Positions 1 to 7,695 are shown, counted from the first letter of the stretch. The stretch is 64,000 nucleotides of DNA from Mucilaginibacter sp. OK098 (GCF_900142915.1 NZ_FRCM01000006.1:509503-573502); one strand, 5' to 3'. Made by a program: numbers and translations. Notes: generated by a model not told the origin, from the letters alone.

Positions 1-414
1 CTGTATTTTTACAGCCTCGGGCGACAGGTCCGGATCCAGACCGCTACCGGATGCGGTAACCAGATCGGCAGGGATCTCGCTGCGCTTAAGGTAAGGATGG
101 TATTTTAAAAGTGTGTCTATTCTATTAGAAACATCTTTCAGGTAATCAGGGTTGCTTGGCCCTTTATTGGAACCTCCGGATCCGACTGCATTATAAGCCA
201 CAGCTGAGGGCCTGCCCCAAAAATATTGGGGTTTGGTGAAGCTTTGCCCTACATTGGCATAGCCAACTACTTTACCGTTCACCACTACTGTTTCTCCGTT
301 GCCGGCACCTTTTGAAAGCTTCCCGGCCAACATGATAGAAACCGGGTAGATAACACATAATACTATAGTAAGTACGATGGTGATCCTTATTGATGGAATA
401 ATATACTTTTTCAT
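1..414 (-). CDS. kdpC: KdpC, potassium-transporting ATPase subunit C (3' end beyond window)
   Basis: KdpC is the single-span subunit that stabilises the KdpFABC high-affinity K+ pump in the inner membrane. The first 138 residues are visible. One N-terminal membrane segment lies at about residues 8-28, followed by the family motifs YFWGRPSA and GSGLDPDLSP. Family members are usually about 185-190 aa, so some 50 residues are missing off the left edge. The ATG at 414 lies 10 bp downstream of the kdpB stop, so it is the last kdp gene seen. No kdpD or kdpE is visible; a kdpD would have to lie further left. Confidence 0.95.
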   Translation of the reverse strand, partial: MKKYIIPSIRITIVLTIVLCVIYPVSIMLAGKLSKGAGNGETVVVNGKVVGYANVGQSFTKPQYFWGRPSAVAYNAVGSGGSNKGPSNPDYLKDVSNRIDTLLKYHPYLKRSEIPADLVTASGSGLDPDLSPEAVKIQ

Positions 415-424
415 TGTATTAATA

Positions 425-2452
425 TTAAATGATGTGTGCAACAATAAGATCAATTAACTTGATCCCTATAAATGGCGCTATAACACCACCAACCCCGTAA
501 ATCATCAGGTTACGGCGTAACAAGGCGCTTGCTCCTATTGGTTTGTATTCAACCCCTCTGAGTGCCAGCGGGATCAGCATAGGGATGATAATAGCGTTAA
601 ATATAACCGCCGACAAGATTGCCGATTCAGGACTGTGCAGCCCCATTATATTGATGCTCTGCAAGGCAGGGATAGAAGCCATAAACAAAGCAGGCACGAT
701 GGCAAAATATTTGGCCACGTCATTTGCTATTGAAAATGTGGTAAGCGTTCCTCTTGTGATCAGTAATTGTTTTCCAATTTCAACAATCTCGATCAGCTTG
801 GTTGGGTCATTATCCAAATCCACCATATTACCGGCTTCTTTTGCTGCCTGGGTACCGCTGTTCATGGCAACGCCAACATCAGCTTGTGCAAGGGCCGGGG
901 CATCATTGGTACCGTCACCCATCATAGCCACAAGCTTACCGCTGTTTTGCTCAAGCTTAATGTAGTTCATCTTATCCTCGGGCTTAGCTTCGGCAATATA
1001 ATCGTCAACACCAGCCTTTTCAGCAATAAACTTGGCGGTTAAAGGATTATCACCGGTAACCATTACAGTTTTAACACCCATTTTACGCAAGCGCTCAAAA
1101 CGTTCGGCAATGCCGGTTTTAATGATATCCTGCAATTCAACAACACCAAGAATTTTTTCGTTTTGCGAAACTACAAGGGGTGTACCACCATTGGAAGCAA
1201 TGATCTTTACCCTTTCATCAACTTCATCAGGGAAAGGGTTGCCTGCCTTCAGCGCGATATTTTTGATGGAATCAGACGCCCCTTTACGGATGCGTAAGCC
1301 ATCAGGCGTATTGATCCCGCTCGACCTTGTTTCCGCAGTAAATTTCACAAATTCTGAATTTGCAGGGGCAACAGGTAATTTAAAATGACCGGCTGCTAAC
1401 TCTACGATAGATTTACCTTCGGGTGTTTCATCTGCTAAAGACCCCAATACGCAGGCTGTTATTAAATCATCGGGCGCGATGCCTGTGGCAGGCCAAAAGT
1501 GCGTTGCCTTACGGTTACCTATAGTAATGGTACCTGTTTTGTCAAGTAAAAGCACATCAATATCACCAGCTGTTTCAACTGCCTTGCCCGATTTAGTGAT
1601 CACATTAGCTCTTAAGGCCCTGTCCATACCGGCAATCCCAATGGCTGATAAAAGGCCGCCAATAGTGGTTGGGATCAAACATACAAACAGTGAGATCAGG
1701 GCTGCAATGGTAATAGGCGTATTTGCATAATTTGCAAACGGCTGCAGCGTAACGCAAACAATAATGAATATCAGCGTAAAGCTGGCAAGCAAAATGGTTA
1801 AAGCAATCTCGTTTGGTGTTTTTTGGCGCGAGGCACCCTCAACCAAAGCAATCATCTTATCCAAAAAGCTTTCGCCCGGCTGGGTAGATACCATTACTTT
1901 TATTTCGTCAGACAATACCTTGGTACCACCTGTTACTGATGATTTATCACCACCTGATTCGCGGATCACCGGTGCTGACTCGCCTGTTATGGCCGATTCA
2001 TCGATAGTGGCAATCCCTTCTATGATCTCGCCATCAGTTGGGATCGTGTCACCTGTTTCACAGACAAACACATCACCTTTGCGTAAATCGCTCGAAGATT
2101 TAACTACTATGCTTCCATCTTCCATAACAACCTTTGCAGGAGTTTCCTGGCGGGTTTTGCGTAAGCTATCGGCTTGTGCCTTTCCGCGTGCTTCGGCAAT
2201 AGCTTCGGCAAAATTGGCGAAAAGCACGGTTAAAAGCAGGATAACAAATATGGATAAGTTATACCCAAATGATCCCTGGTCATGGTGCGAAAAGCTGTAA
2301 ATGCTTACCACCGCCATTACCAATGTACCTATCTCCACGGTAAACATCACCGGATTGTGAATCATCACCCTGGGATCCAGTTTAATGAATGATTCTTTTA
2401 AGGCAGTTTGAACCTGGGCTGATTCAAATAATTTATTTGATTGATTTTTCAT
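425..2452 (-). CDS. kdpB: KdpB, potassium-transporting P-type ATPase catalytic subunit
   Basis: This 675-residue protein has the expected length for KdpB, the ATP-hydrolysing subunit of KdpFABC. The TGES actuator loop is at residues 156-159, the phosphorylation motif DKTGT has its aspartate at 304, and the hinge motif GDGTNDAP is at 512-519. Hydrophobic segments near 35-55, 65-85, 215-275 and the C-terminus fit the membrane helices. All key catalytic motifs are intact. It lies 16 bp downstream of kdpA and 10 bp upstream of kdpC, so it is translated as part of the operon. Expression is inferred to depend on the sigma-54 promoter at 4390-4405. Confidence 0.98.
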   Translation of the reverse strand: MKNQSNKLFESAQVQTALKESFIKLDPRVMIHNPVMFTVEIGTLVMAVVSIYSFSHHDQGSFGYNLSIFVILLLTVLFANFAEAIAEARGKAQADSLRKTRQETPAKVVMEDGSIVVKSSSDLRKGDVFVCETGDTIPTDGEIIEGIATIDESAITGESAPVIRESGGDKSSVTGGTKVLSDEIKVMVSTQPGESFLDKMIALVEGASRQKTPNEIALTILLASFTLIFIIVCVTLQPFANYANTPITIAALISLFVCLIPTTIGGLLSAIGIAGMDRALRANVITKSGKAVETAGDIDVLLLDKTGTITIGNRKATHFWPATGIAPDDLITACVLGSLADETPEGKSIVELAAGHFKLPVAPANSEFVKFTAETRSSGINTPDGLRIRKGASDSIKNIALKAGNPFPDEVDERVKIIASNGGTPLVVSQNEKILGVVELQDIIKTGIAERFERLRKMGVKTVMVTGDNPLTAKFIAEKAGVDDYIAEAKPEDKMNYIKLEQNSGKLVAMMGDGTNDAPALAQADVGVAMNSGTQAAKEAGNMVDLDNDPTKLIEIVEIGKQLLITRGTLTTFSIANDVAKYFAIVPALFMASIPALQSINIMGLHSPESAILSAVIFNAIIIPMLIPLALRGVEYKPIGASALLRRNLMIYGVGGVIAPFIGIKLIDLIVAHII

Positions 2453-2468
2453 TGTTCTGATTTATCTG

Positions 2469-4187
2469 TTACTTAAGCATGGAAAAATGTTCTGCCAATG
2501 GGCCAAGCGCAAGCGCCGGGAAGTACGACAAAGCGTTTAGTACTACGATGACGGCAAAAGTCATTATTCCAAAAGTGAGCGTATCGATTTTTAAAGTACC
2601 GGCTGATTCCGGGATGAACTTCTTCTGTGCAAGTAAGCCTGCAATGGCTACCGGGCCGATGATCGGCAGGAAGCGACCTAACAGGATCACTATACCGGTT
2701 GTTACGTTCCAGAAGATGTTACCATCGCCTAAACCCTCGAAACCTGAACCATTATTGGCGTTTGATGAGGTGTATTCATACAACATCTCCGAAAAGCCGT
2801 GGTATTTAGGGTTGTTGAGCCAGGTGGATGGCTTTACAGCCCAATCAATATTGGCATGGGCAGTAACCATATAGCTGGCGAGCGCTGTTCCTGCCATAAT
2901 AAGGAACGGACTTAGCAGTGTTATCAGGGCTGCAATCTTTACCTCCCGCGCCTCGACCTTATGGCCAAGGAACTCAGGGGTTCGACCAACCATAAGGCCA
3001 GATATAAACACCGCAATAATTACATATATAAAGTAGTTCATAAGGCCTACACCGCAGCCGCCGAAGAAGCCGTTAACCATCATGGCGAGTAATTGCCATA
3101 AACCGGTAAGGGCCATTGTACTATCGTGCATGCCATTAACAGAACCCGTTGAGGTTACGGTGGTTAGCACGCTCCAGTAAGCCGTTGCTGTTGGCCCAAT
3201 GCGGACTTCCTTGCCCTCCATAGCTCCCGCTGCCTGGCTGATGCCCATTTTTGCGATCAGCGGGTTGCCCCCCAGCTCGCTGGTTATTGTCGGGATCATA
3301 AACATCATCACGCCGAACATCATCACCCCAAACATCATCCAGCCTAATTTTTTACGGCGGATAAAGAAACCAAATGCCAGGATCATGGCTACCGGTATAA
3401 TAAACTGGGCAATAATTTCGGTCATGTTGGTCAGGTAGTTCGGATTTTCGAGCGGATGGGCAGAGTTAGCACCAAACCAGCCGCCGCCGTTTGTGCCCAA
3501 ATGCTTAATAGCTATCATTTGTGCAGCCGGTCCGCGCGACATATTTACGGTATCACCCTGTAACGAAATAAATTTATCCTTGCCTGCGTAGCTGCTTGGT
3601 GTACCGTTAAAGGTTAAAATTAACGCGATAACGATTGACACAGGCAACAACACACGTGTGATGGATTTTAAAAAGAAGTTCCAGAAGTTACCAAGGTCGG
3701 TAGCTGTTTTATCCCTGAAGGCTTTGAATATGGCAACCGCACAAGCCATCCCTGTAGCGGCGCTTACAAAGTGCAGGAACATAAAGATGAAATGCTGGGT
3801 AAGATAAGTGGCGCCGCTTTCGCCAGAGTAGTGCTGCAGGTTACAGTTGGCCACAAAGCTGATGATGGTGTTAAATGCCGTATCAGCCGACTGCCCAACG
3901 TTCCCATCTGGATTAAGAGGCAGCTTATCCTGGTATATCAACACAAAAAAGCCATATACCAGCCATAAAATATTGATAGAGATCATGGCTTTGAGGAACT
4001 GTTTCCAGTTCATCGGCTCATTAGGGTTGATTCCGGATAGTTTAAAAATGCCTTTTTCTACCGGCTTCAAAAAATCCGTCCATATTTTTTCCCCGGCATA
4101 CATTTTTGCCAGGTACCTGCCAAGCGGAATTGCGATCAGCATCGTGATGGCAAACGAGGCAATAATTCCAAGTAATTCAGTGTTCAT
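2469..4187 (-). CDS. kdpA: KdpA, potassium-binding and translocating subunit
   Basis: This 572-residue polytopic protein matches KdpA, the channel-like K+ selectivity subunit of the Kdp pump. The four pseudo-repeat filter regions can be seen: CNLQHYSGE near residue 115, GTNGGG near 232, TSTGSVN near 345 and SSNANNGSGF near 475. Many hydrophobic stretches cover the rest. It follows kdpF by 12 bp. A run of methionine-rich repeats (WMMFGVMMFGVMMFM, near 285-297) comes from a short tandem duplication visible in the DNA around 3300-3345. It stays in frame inside a membrane segment and is probably harmless. Confidence 0.98.
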   Translation of the reverse strand: MNTELLGIIASFAITMLIAIPLGRYLAKMYAGEKIWTDFLKPVEKGIFKLSGINPNEPMNWKQFLKAMISINILWLVYGFFVLIYQDKLPLNPDGNVGQSADTAFNTIISFVANCNLQHYSGESGATYLTQHFIFMFLHFVSAATGMACAVAIFKAFRDKTATDLGNFWNFFLKSITRVLLPVSIVIALILTFNGTPSSYAGKDKFISLQGDTVNMSRGPAAQMIAIKHLGTNGGGWFGANSAHPLENPNYLTNMTEIIAQFIIPVAMILAFGFFIRRKKLGWMMFGVMMFGVMMFMIPTITSELGGNPLIAKMGISQAAGAMEGKEVRIGPTATAYWSVLTTVTSTGSVNGMHDSTMALTGLWQLLAMMVNGFFGGCGVGLMNYFIYVIIAVFISGLMVGRTPEFLGHKVEAREVKIAALITLLSPFLIMAGTALASYMVTAHANIDWAVKPSTWLNNPKYHGFSEMLYEYTSSNANNGSGFEGLGDGNIFWNVTTGIVILLGRFLPIIGPVAIAGLLAQKKFIPESAGTLKIDTLTFGIMTFAVIVVLNALSYFPALALGPLAEHFSMLK

Positions 4188-4199
4188 TGTCTTTTACAA

Positions 4200-4277
4200 T
4201 TAAAATTTTTCGGGTTTAAGCAGTACATATATCATGTATATGAAAACTGCAATTGCTACGATGAATAGGGCTAACAT
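4200..4277 (-). CDS. kdpF: KdpF, small stabilising subunit of the Kdp pump
   Basis: A 25-codon ORF directly upstream of kdpA encodes MLALFIVAIAVFIYMIYVLL followed by KPEKF. The single hydrophobic helix with a short polar tail ending in a KPEKF-like motif is typical of KdpF. This lipid-like peptide sits between KdpA and KdpB in the membrane and stabilises the complex. The stop is 12 bp upstream of the kdpA start. It is too short for ordinary gene calling; size, sequence pattern and operon position support it. Confidence 0.88.
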   Translation of the reverse strand: MLALFIVAIAVFIYMIYVLLKPEKF

Positions 4278-4282
4278 AATTT

Positions 4283-4366
4283 TTAGATTTTTTCGAAATA
4301 GTCAATGGATTTGAAAATGAGCCAACAGCCAATTAGCAGGGCGATGAAAAGAATGATAGTGTTCAT
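4283..4366 (-). CDS. 27-residue single-span membrane peptide, first gene of the kdp operon
   Basis: Immediately upstream of kdpF (5 bp between its stop and the kdpF start) is a second tiny ORF of 27 codons. It begins MNTIILFIALLIGCWLIFKS and ends IDYFEKI: one hydrophobic helix with a charged C-terminus, like KdpF but distinct in sequence. It is the first ORF after the sigma-54 promoter at 4390-4405, with a predicted leader of only about 13 nt. It may be a second KdpF-like subunit or a small regulator of the pump. No function can be assigned from sequence. Position and hydrophobic pattern make it likely to be real. Confidence 0.65.
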   Translation of the reverse strand: MNTIILFIALLIGCWLIFKSIDYFEKI

Positions 4367-4389
4367 AGTCTTATAGTTTTACAGACATT

Positions 4390-4405
4390 GGCAAAGGGTA
4401 TACCA
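4390..4405 (-). promoter_or_regulatory. Sigma-54 (-24/-12) promoter of the kdp operon
   Basis: Reading the minus strand gives TGGTATACCCTTTGCC. Against the consensus TGGYRYRNNNNTTGCW the -24 GG and -12 GC are correctly spaced and only the last base differs. Predicted transcription start is near 4379, about 13 nt before the first small ORF. Two palindromic activator sites lie 112 and 133 bp upstream, the arrangement expected for an enhancer-dependent promoter. Confidence 0.75.
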
Positions 4406-4493
4406 CCAATTTGATTTATTTATTCAAGCTACTTATTATCAGCTAATTAACATAGTATAAATTACAGAAAAATTGAAAACACAGGTAAAATAA

Positions 4494-4529
4494 CCTATCA
4501 AAATGATAGGGTTTATTATCAAAAAGGCT
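4494..4529. promoter_or_regulatory. Paired activator-binding palindromes upstream of kdp
   Basis: A perfect palindrome TATCAAAATGATA lies at 4496-4508 and extends to CCTATCA/TGATAGG at 4494-4510. A weaker copy (9 of 13 positions) lies at 4517-4529, with centres 21 bp apart. The pair sits 112 and 133 bp upstream of the lower edge of the sigma-54 promoter. The same paired site recurs before three other units in this block, so it is inferred to bind the NtrC-type activator encoded at 7694-9034. Confidence 0.65.
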
Positions 4530-4559
4530 AGGGGACGCCATGATTTACTGTTGTTTGTT

Positions 4560-4815
4560 TATAGGTTATGCTTGCACATCATAACCGGCAAATTAAGGCA
4601 GGCCTGCGACCTGCGGCTTTTGCATGTTGCCCATTCAGGGCTTTGATTTGTGGATAGAGCTTCCATTTCCCGGCCCTGAATGGGCCTAATAAACCAGCGC
4701 AGGTCAAAGGCTTGCGATAGGGAGCGTGTTAAGCCTAAACGCGTTCCTTTCCGACGGTGTGCTGTGGGGACACAGCACGGGGAGGGCTGGCGGTGGTAGC
4801 CCGGCAATAAAAATC
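4560..4815. other. GC-rich island with nested inverted repeats (candidate structured RNA or mobile repeat)
   Basis: This stretch is much richer in G+C than its surroundings and packed with self-complementary segments. GGTTATG (4564-4570) pairs with CATAACC (4580-4586). GCCCATTCAGGGC (4629-4641) is exactly repeated in inverse at 4673-4685. GTGCTGTG and CACAGCAC (4759-4778) form an 8-bp stem with a four-base loop. It contains an 82-codon open frame on the minus strand, but that reads through the stems and has no protein-like features. It may be a structured RNA or a non-autonomous repeat. It lies between the terminator of the 198-aa gene and the kdp activator sites. Confidence 0.5.
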
Positions 4816-4822
4816 AGCCCAC

Positions 4823-4847
4823 AAAAAAAACCCGCATAGCGGGGCTT
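4823..4847 (-). terminator. Rho-independent terminator after the 198-aa secreted protein gene
   Basis: On the minus strand a CCCGC/GCGGG stem with a three-base loop (4831-4843) is followed by eight T residues (4823-4830). It lies about 50 bp past the stop of the gene ending at 4898 and should separate it from kdp. Confidence 0.75.
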
Positions 4848-4897
4848 TTCTCGAACAGGGTAGTTCAATTATATAGTCAATTGTAGTAAATTATTAA

Positions 4898-5494
4898 TTA
4901 AAGGTTGGCATGGGCCATTGCTCCATTTTGCTGAAAATAAAGGTACTTGAGCTTATATTGGTTTGAAAGCTTATCATAAGCTATCAGATCTGCATCCTGT
5001 TTAAAATTATTTTGAATGCTGTATCTGAACGCTGTTTGTGTGGGAAAGCTGTTCCAAAGGTTTTCAATGGTTAGTTTTTGTACCGGTTGCTGTAAGTTTA
5101 TGCTATAAAAATAAGTTTCTACGGGCGAGTATCCTTTTCCCTGCTGGGTTAGCTTATCTTTCTTATAAAGCGTAAAGCCGGCAGTATCCACTATACTGTA
5201 AGCCTCATTGTGAAAGAAGCGAAAATCGTGGCTGTGCATTCTGTACCCGAATATTTCACTTTTAGCCAGCGTCAACTTTTTACCCTGGTAAACAAGGTTA
5301 ATGTTTTTTCCATCCAGGAATTCGTTGAGCTGCATTTTATCGGTTGGCGATAAGGTGTAGGTTAATTTGTTTGATCTGTAATCCTGTTCTGTCAAATAAA
5401 CGCCGGTAGTTCCGTTTGAAGTTTGTGCCTGTAAACGCAGTGCCGATAAACTTATTATTGCTATTGCAGCAATTGTTTTAATTGAATTTTTCAT
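4898..5494 (-). CDS. Secreted protein of unknown function (198 aa), member of the putative sigma-54 potassium regulon
   Basis: The protein starts with a signal peptide (MKNSIKTIAAIAIISLSALR, then LQAQ; cleavage likely after residue 24), so it is exported. The mature part is rich in Tyr, Asn and Gln, has no cysteine and no motif I recognise, and looks like a small soluble periplasmic or surface protein. It lies between the porin and the kdp operon on the same strand. It has its own sigma-54-type promoter (5661-5676) and activator sites (5764-5797), so a role in low-potassium or ionic stress is plausible but unproven. Transcription begins about 155 nt upstream, in a leader that carries a terminator-like hairpin. 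Confidence 0.8.
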   Translation of the reverse strand: MKNSIKTIAAIAIISLSALRLQAQTSNGTTGVYLTEQDYRSNKLTYTLSPTDKMQLNEFLDGKNINLVYQGKKLTLAKSEIFGYRMHSHDFRFFHNEAYSIVDTAGFTLYKKDKLTQQGKGYSPVETYFYSINLQQPVQKLTIENLWNSFPTQTAFRYSIQNNFKQDADLIAYDKLSNQYKLKYLYFQQNGAMAHANL

Positions 5495-5540
5495 TTTATA
5501 TTTATTTAAGTATGCGGGGTATAAATTTTGCCGGTTTTTT

Positions 5541-5650
5541 AATAAAAGCCGGGCGGCAAAACCCGGCTCTTTTATTCAACCTTAACTTACCTAAACAATG
5601 AAGGGTAAGTTAGTGCTGTGCTTAATTATTATCTTTATTTACCTGATATA
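5541..5650 (-). ncRNA. Candidate small RNA or attenuator leader from a sigma-54 promoter
   Basis: The predicted transcript from 5650 contains two hairpins. TAACTTACC/GGTAAGTTA (5583-5591 with 5604-5612, 12-nt loop) is the first. AGCCGGG/CCCGGCT (5547-5553 with 5562-5568) is the second and is followed by TTTTATT. The second resembles an intrinsic terminator and lies 53 nt or more before the start of the 198-aa gene. The leader may end there as a small RNA of about 110 nt, with read-through supplying the mRNA. No good ORF is present in it. Inferred only from structure and position. Confidence 0.4.
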
Positions 5651-5660
5651 GGTGAGTATA

Positions 5661-5676
5661 TGCCATTGAAATGCCA
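5661..5676 (-). promoter_or_regulatory. Sigma-54 (-24/-12) promoter upstream of the 198-aa gene
   Basis: The minus strand reads TGGCATTTCAATGGCA. The GG and GC are spaced as in the -24/-12 consensus; the mismatches are one base in the -24 box and one T in the -12 box. Predicted start is near 5650. Paired activator palindromes are centred 108 and 130 bp upstream, the same geometry as at the porin and the 60-aa gene. Confidence 0.65.
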
Positions 5677-5762
5677 CACCGGTAACAATATTGAAAATAC
5701 GAGTTAAATAACTGGAAATCAATTATTTAATTTAATTATAGACCTGCTATTTTTTCATTTTT

Positions 5763-5797
5763 GCTCATTATGATAAAGGCCTATTATCATAATGAGG
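5763..5797. promoter_or_regulatory. Paired activator-binding palindromes upstream of the 198-aa gene
   Basis: A perfect 13-bp inverted repeat (CTCATTATGATAA at 5764-5776, its inverse at 5784-5796) consists of two copies of the TATCA-N3-TGATA element, centred at 5769 and 5791. The 22-bp centre spacing is two helical turns, as at the other members of this set. Confidence 0.65.
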
Positions 5798-5824
5798 AAG
5801 CATTTATTATTTCACATTTTTCAT

Positions 5825-5873
5825 AAAAAAAGCCGCAGGCAATCTTTCAATCTTGCTGCGGCTTAATTTTTTT
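5825..5873. terminator. Bidirectional terminator-like hairpin downstream of the porin
   Basis: AAGCCGCAG-GCAA and TTGC-TGCGGCTT form a long stem (about 5828-5865) with one bulge, flanked by an A-run on the left and a T-run on the right. Read on the minus strand it would terminate the porin transcript, with the A-run giving the U-tract. Confidence 0.6.
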
Positions 5874-5997
5874 GTCATCCTGAACGAAGTGAAGGATCTT
5901 ATCCGTGAGAAAGGTATCCATTTGACATGTCGCCGACCTACTTTTCCGCCGTGAACATCGCGTGCTGAAGATCCTTCACTTCGTTCAGGATGACAAA
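5871..5997. repeat. 30-bp perfect inverted repeat of the Bacteroidota GTCATCCTGA family
   Basis: The arms at 5871-5900 and 5968-5997 are exact reverse complements of 30 bp around a 67-bp centre. Each arm contains GTCATCCTGAACGAAGTGAA. Elements of this type are scattered between genes in many Bacteroidota genomes and are usually considered non-autonomous repeats. This one lies just past the porin stop. Confidence 0.75.
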
Positions 5998-6018
5998 ATT
6001 GCTTTGTGTATCTGCTTG

Positions 6019-7455
6019 TTAAAAGCGCACCAGCAATGCAGCTATAAACCTTGTTTCTGATGGCACCAAATCCGGTTTAAAATCTGATGGTACCGGGGTT
6101 GTATTATAACCATCGGGCGAGGTTACACCTCCATGGCCTGCAAAGTAAGGCACACTGGCATGGCGATGAACCATCTCTAAACGAAATGTTAGGTAATCGT
6201 TTGGCATGATGTCAAACGTTGTAGAATAGTCATAACCATGAAACTGGTCACCAGGGTTTGCGCTAAACGGATGTGAGCCTGTTGCCCCTGTGTTAATTGC
6301 CGGAATAGGATTAGCATCGCCGGTTGGATACAATACCAGGTAACGTCCTGGGTTATTGATCACGCCGCCGCCAATTGTCCAGCCATAATGGCCTTTACCA
6401 AATATTACGCGGTTGTATGCCATACCACTCGCAAAATATTGGGCCGGTCCTTTAACCGGGTCGGCATGAAAACCATTTACCCCATCACCTTTTTCAAAGC
6501 CAATATCTCCCGTAACTGAAAATGCCATGCTGTTTATAAAGCTATTTTTGTTGGTGCTTTTAAAATACCGGACCTCAATGCTGTTGTCAGAGTGGAAGCG
6601 TTTTCTGCCGGGTTTGTCCTGGGTATCAGCGCCATAGTAGGTATTTGTTAAACCCTGGAACCATTCAACCGGGCGCCATAAAATCTGGCCGCCTATTCCC
6701 GGCTGGCTGTTAAACATACCATACGATTGCCAGCCGTTTATCAACCATGGCTCAATTTTCAGCTTATCAGAAACGAAGATCTGCACCCTTATCCCATTAA
6801 AGAACCATGGCGTATTATCTGAAGTAAATGACGGCTGGTAAGCCCAGTTCTCGGCATTATAATAAGAGAACAAACCAACGTATGACATAAAGATCCCTGC
6901 GTCAACGTTAATACCATGCAGCACATTAAAGTGGTAGCCAGCGTTTGCTTCGCTTAAGTAGCGATAAGCCGTCGCCTGGTCAAATTGCCCCCGGGTAACG
7001 CTCAAATCATTACGGGGAACTACTGTTGATCGCGTACCAAATTGAGTAAGTATGGTCGCCCTAACATTATCATAATGAAAATCACCGCCAAATGCGGCAG
7101 TGGATATTTCAAACTCGTGATCATGAGCCAATGCGGTTGATCCCACAACCGTATGGTCAATAGGGTTATTGTTTGATGCGGTGTAGTTTACATCAAGTAA
7201 AATACGGCCGGTAAAATATTTTGAATCAAGCAGGGCGCTGTGCCTGCGGTCGTTTCCATTTAGCCAGGTAAAATCACCAAATGCAAATGGTTCGCTTACA
7301 GCCTTAACTGTGTCTTTTTTTACCGCAGTATCGGCTTTTATAAATGATGGAACCTTAACCTCCTGATTTTTGTTGGAGGCAAGAACAGGCTGACTTTGGG
7401 AGTATGCATAAGTTAGCGATACCCCTAAAGTAATTGACAATAAAACTTTTTTCAT
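6019..7455 (-). CDS. Outer-membrane beta-barrel porin (OmpL/Bbp2-like)
   Basis: This 478-residue protein has a signal peptide (MKKVLLSITLGVSLTYAYSQ), a linker rich in lysine and valine, and then a continuous pattern of aromatic amphipathic strands. It ends in the terminal phenylalanine expected for outer-membrane insertion (LVRF). The sequence resembles the putative beta-barrel porin-2 (OmpL-like) family often found beside kdp genes in Bacteroidota. It probably lets K+ or small ions cross the outer membrane to supply the Kdp pump. It has a sigma-54-type promoter at 7559-7574 with paired activator sites, so it should be induced together with kdp. Substrate is inferred. Confidence 0.85.
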   Translation of the reverse strand: MKKVLLSITLGVSLTYAYSQSQPVLASNKNQEVKVPSFIKADTAVKKDTVKAVSEPFAFGDFTWLNGNDRRHSALLDSKYFTGRILLDVNYTASNNNPIDHTVVGSTALAHDHEFEISTAAFGGDFHYDNVRATILTQFGTRSTVVPRNDLSVTRGQFDQATAYRYLSEANAGYHFNVLHGINVDAGIFMSYVGLFSYYNAENWAYQPSFTSDNTPWFFNGIRVQIFVSDKLKIEPWLINGWQSYGMFNSQPGIGGQILWRPVEWFQGLTNTYYGADTQDKPGRKRFHSDNSIEVRYFKSTNKNSFINSMAFSVTGDIGFEKGDGVNGFHADPVKGPAQYFASGMAYNRVIFGKGHYGWTIGGGVINNPGRYLVLYPTGDANPIPAINTGATGSHPFSANPGDQFHGYDYSTTFDIMPNDYLTFRLEMVHRHASVPYFAGHGGVTSPDGYNTTPVPSDFKPDLVPSETRFIAALLVRF

Positions 7456-7558
7456 TTTTTAATAATTTGGATGTTAATTTATCCGGAGCAGCGGTGTTTG
7501 GCTGATCCCGGATATGTTTTTGGATTAAAATCAAATGATCCTGATCCGTGCCAATAAA

Positions 7559-7574
7559 GGCAATCGTTATTCCA
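7559..7574 (-). promoter_or_regulatory. Sigma-54 (-24/-12) promoter of the porin gene
   Basis: The minus strand reads TGGAATAACGATTGCC: exact GG and TTGC with the correct spacing and one mismatch in the -24 YRYR stretch. Predicted start near 7548 gives a leader of about 93 nt. It closely resembles the kdp promoter TGGTATACCCTTTGCC. Confidence 0.7.
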
Positions 7575-7618
7575 GCTTTTATTTTATTTTAATAAGTAAA
7601 TGTTTATCAATTGATTAT

Positions 7619-7650
7619 AAAAAAAAGAACCGACTGTATTAAGCCGGTTC
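7619..7650 (-). terminator. Rho-independent terminator of the activator operon
   Basis: On the minus strand GAACCG/CGGTTC (7627-7650) is followed by a run of eight T residues, about 45 bp after the stop of the sigma-54 activator. It separates the activator operon from the porin. Confidence 0.75.
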
Positions 7651-7660
7651 ACAAAAAGAT

Positions 7661-7695
7661 TCTCATTTCGTTCGGGTCATTTTCTCAAAATGATC
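7661..7695. promoter_or_regulatory. Paired activator sites upstream of the porin, overlapping the activator gene's stop
   Basis: TCTCAAAATGATC at 7683-7695 matches the TATCAAAATGATA element at 11 of 13 positions. TCTCATTTCGTTC at 7661-7673 matches the reverse orientation at 9 of 13. Centres are 22 bp apart, 108 and 130 bp upstream of the promoter edge, identical to the spacing at the 198-aa gene. The distal site reaches the last codons of the activator gene. Confidence 0.5.

Noticed and set aside
3300..3345. Tandem ATCATCACCCCAAACATC-type repeat in kdpA as a frameshift or phase-variable site
   Set aside because: The unit is a multiple of three, stays in frame and lies in a membrane helix; no switch is implied.
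4559..4807. 82-codon minus-strand frame in the GC-rich island
   Set aside because: It reads through strong inverted repeats, has no start context or recognisable protein pattern and is rich in Arg, Cys and Pro as expected for chance frames in GC-rich DNA.
7538..7553. TGGCACGGATCAGGAT as the porin's sigma-54 promoter
   Set aside because: The -24 box is perfect, but the -12 GC is missing; the site at 7559-7574 fits better and keeps the activator spacing.
7605..7617. TATCAATTGATTA as an activator site for the porin
   Set aside because: It resembles the palindrome but lies far too close to the promoter compared with the other three units and overlaps the terminator's T-run.
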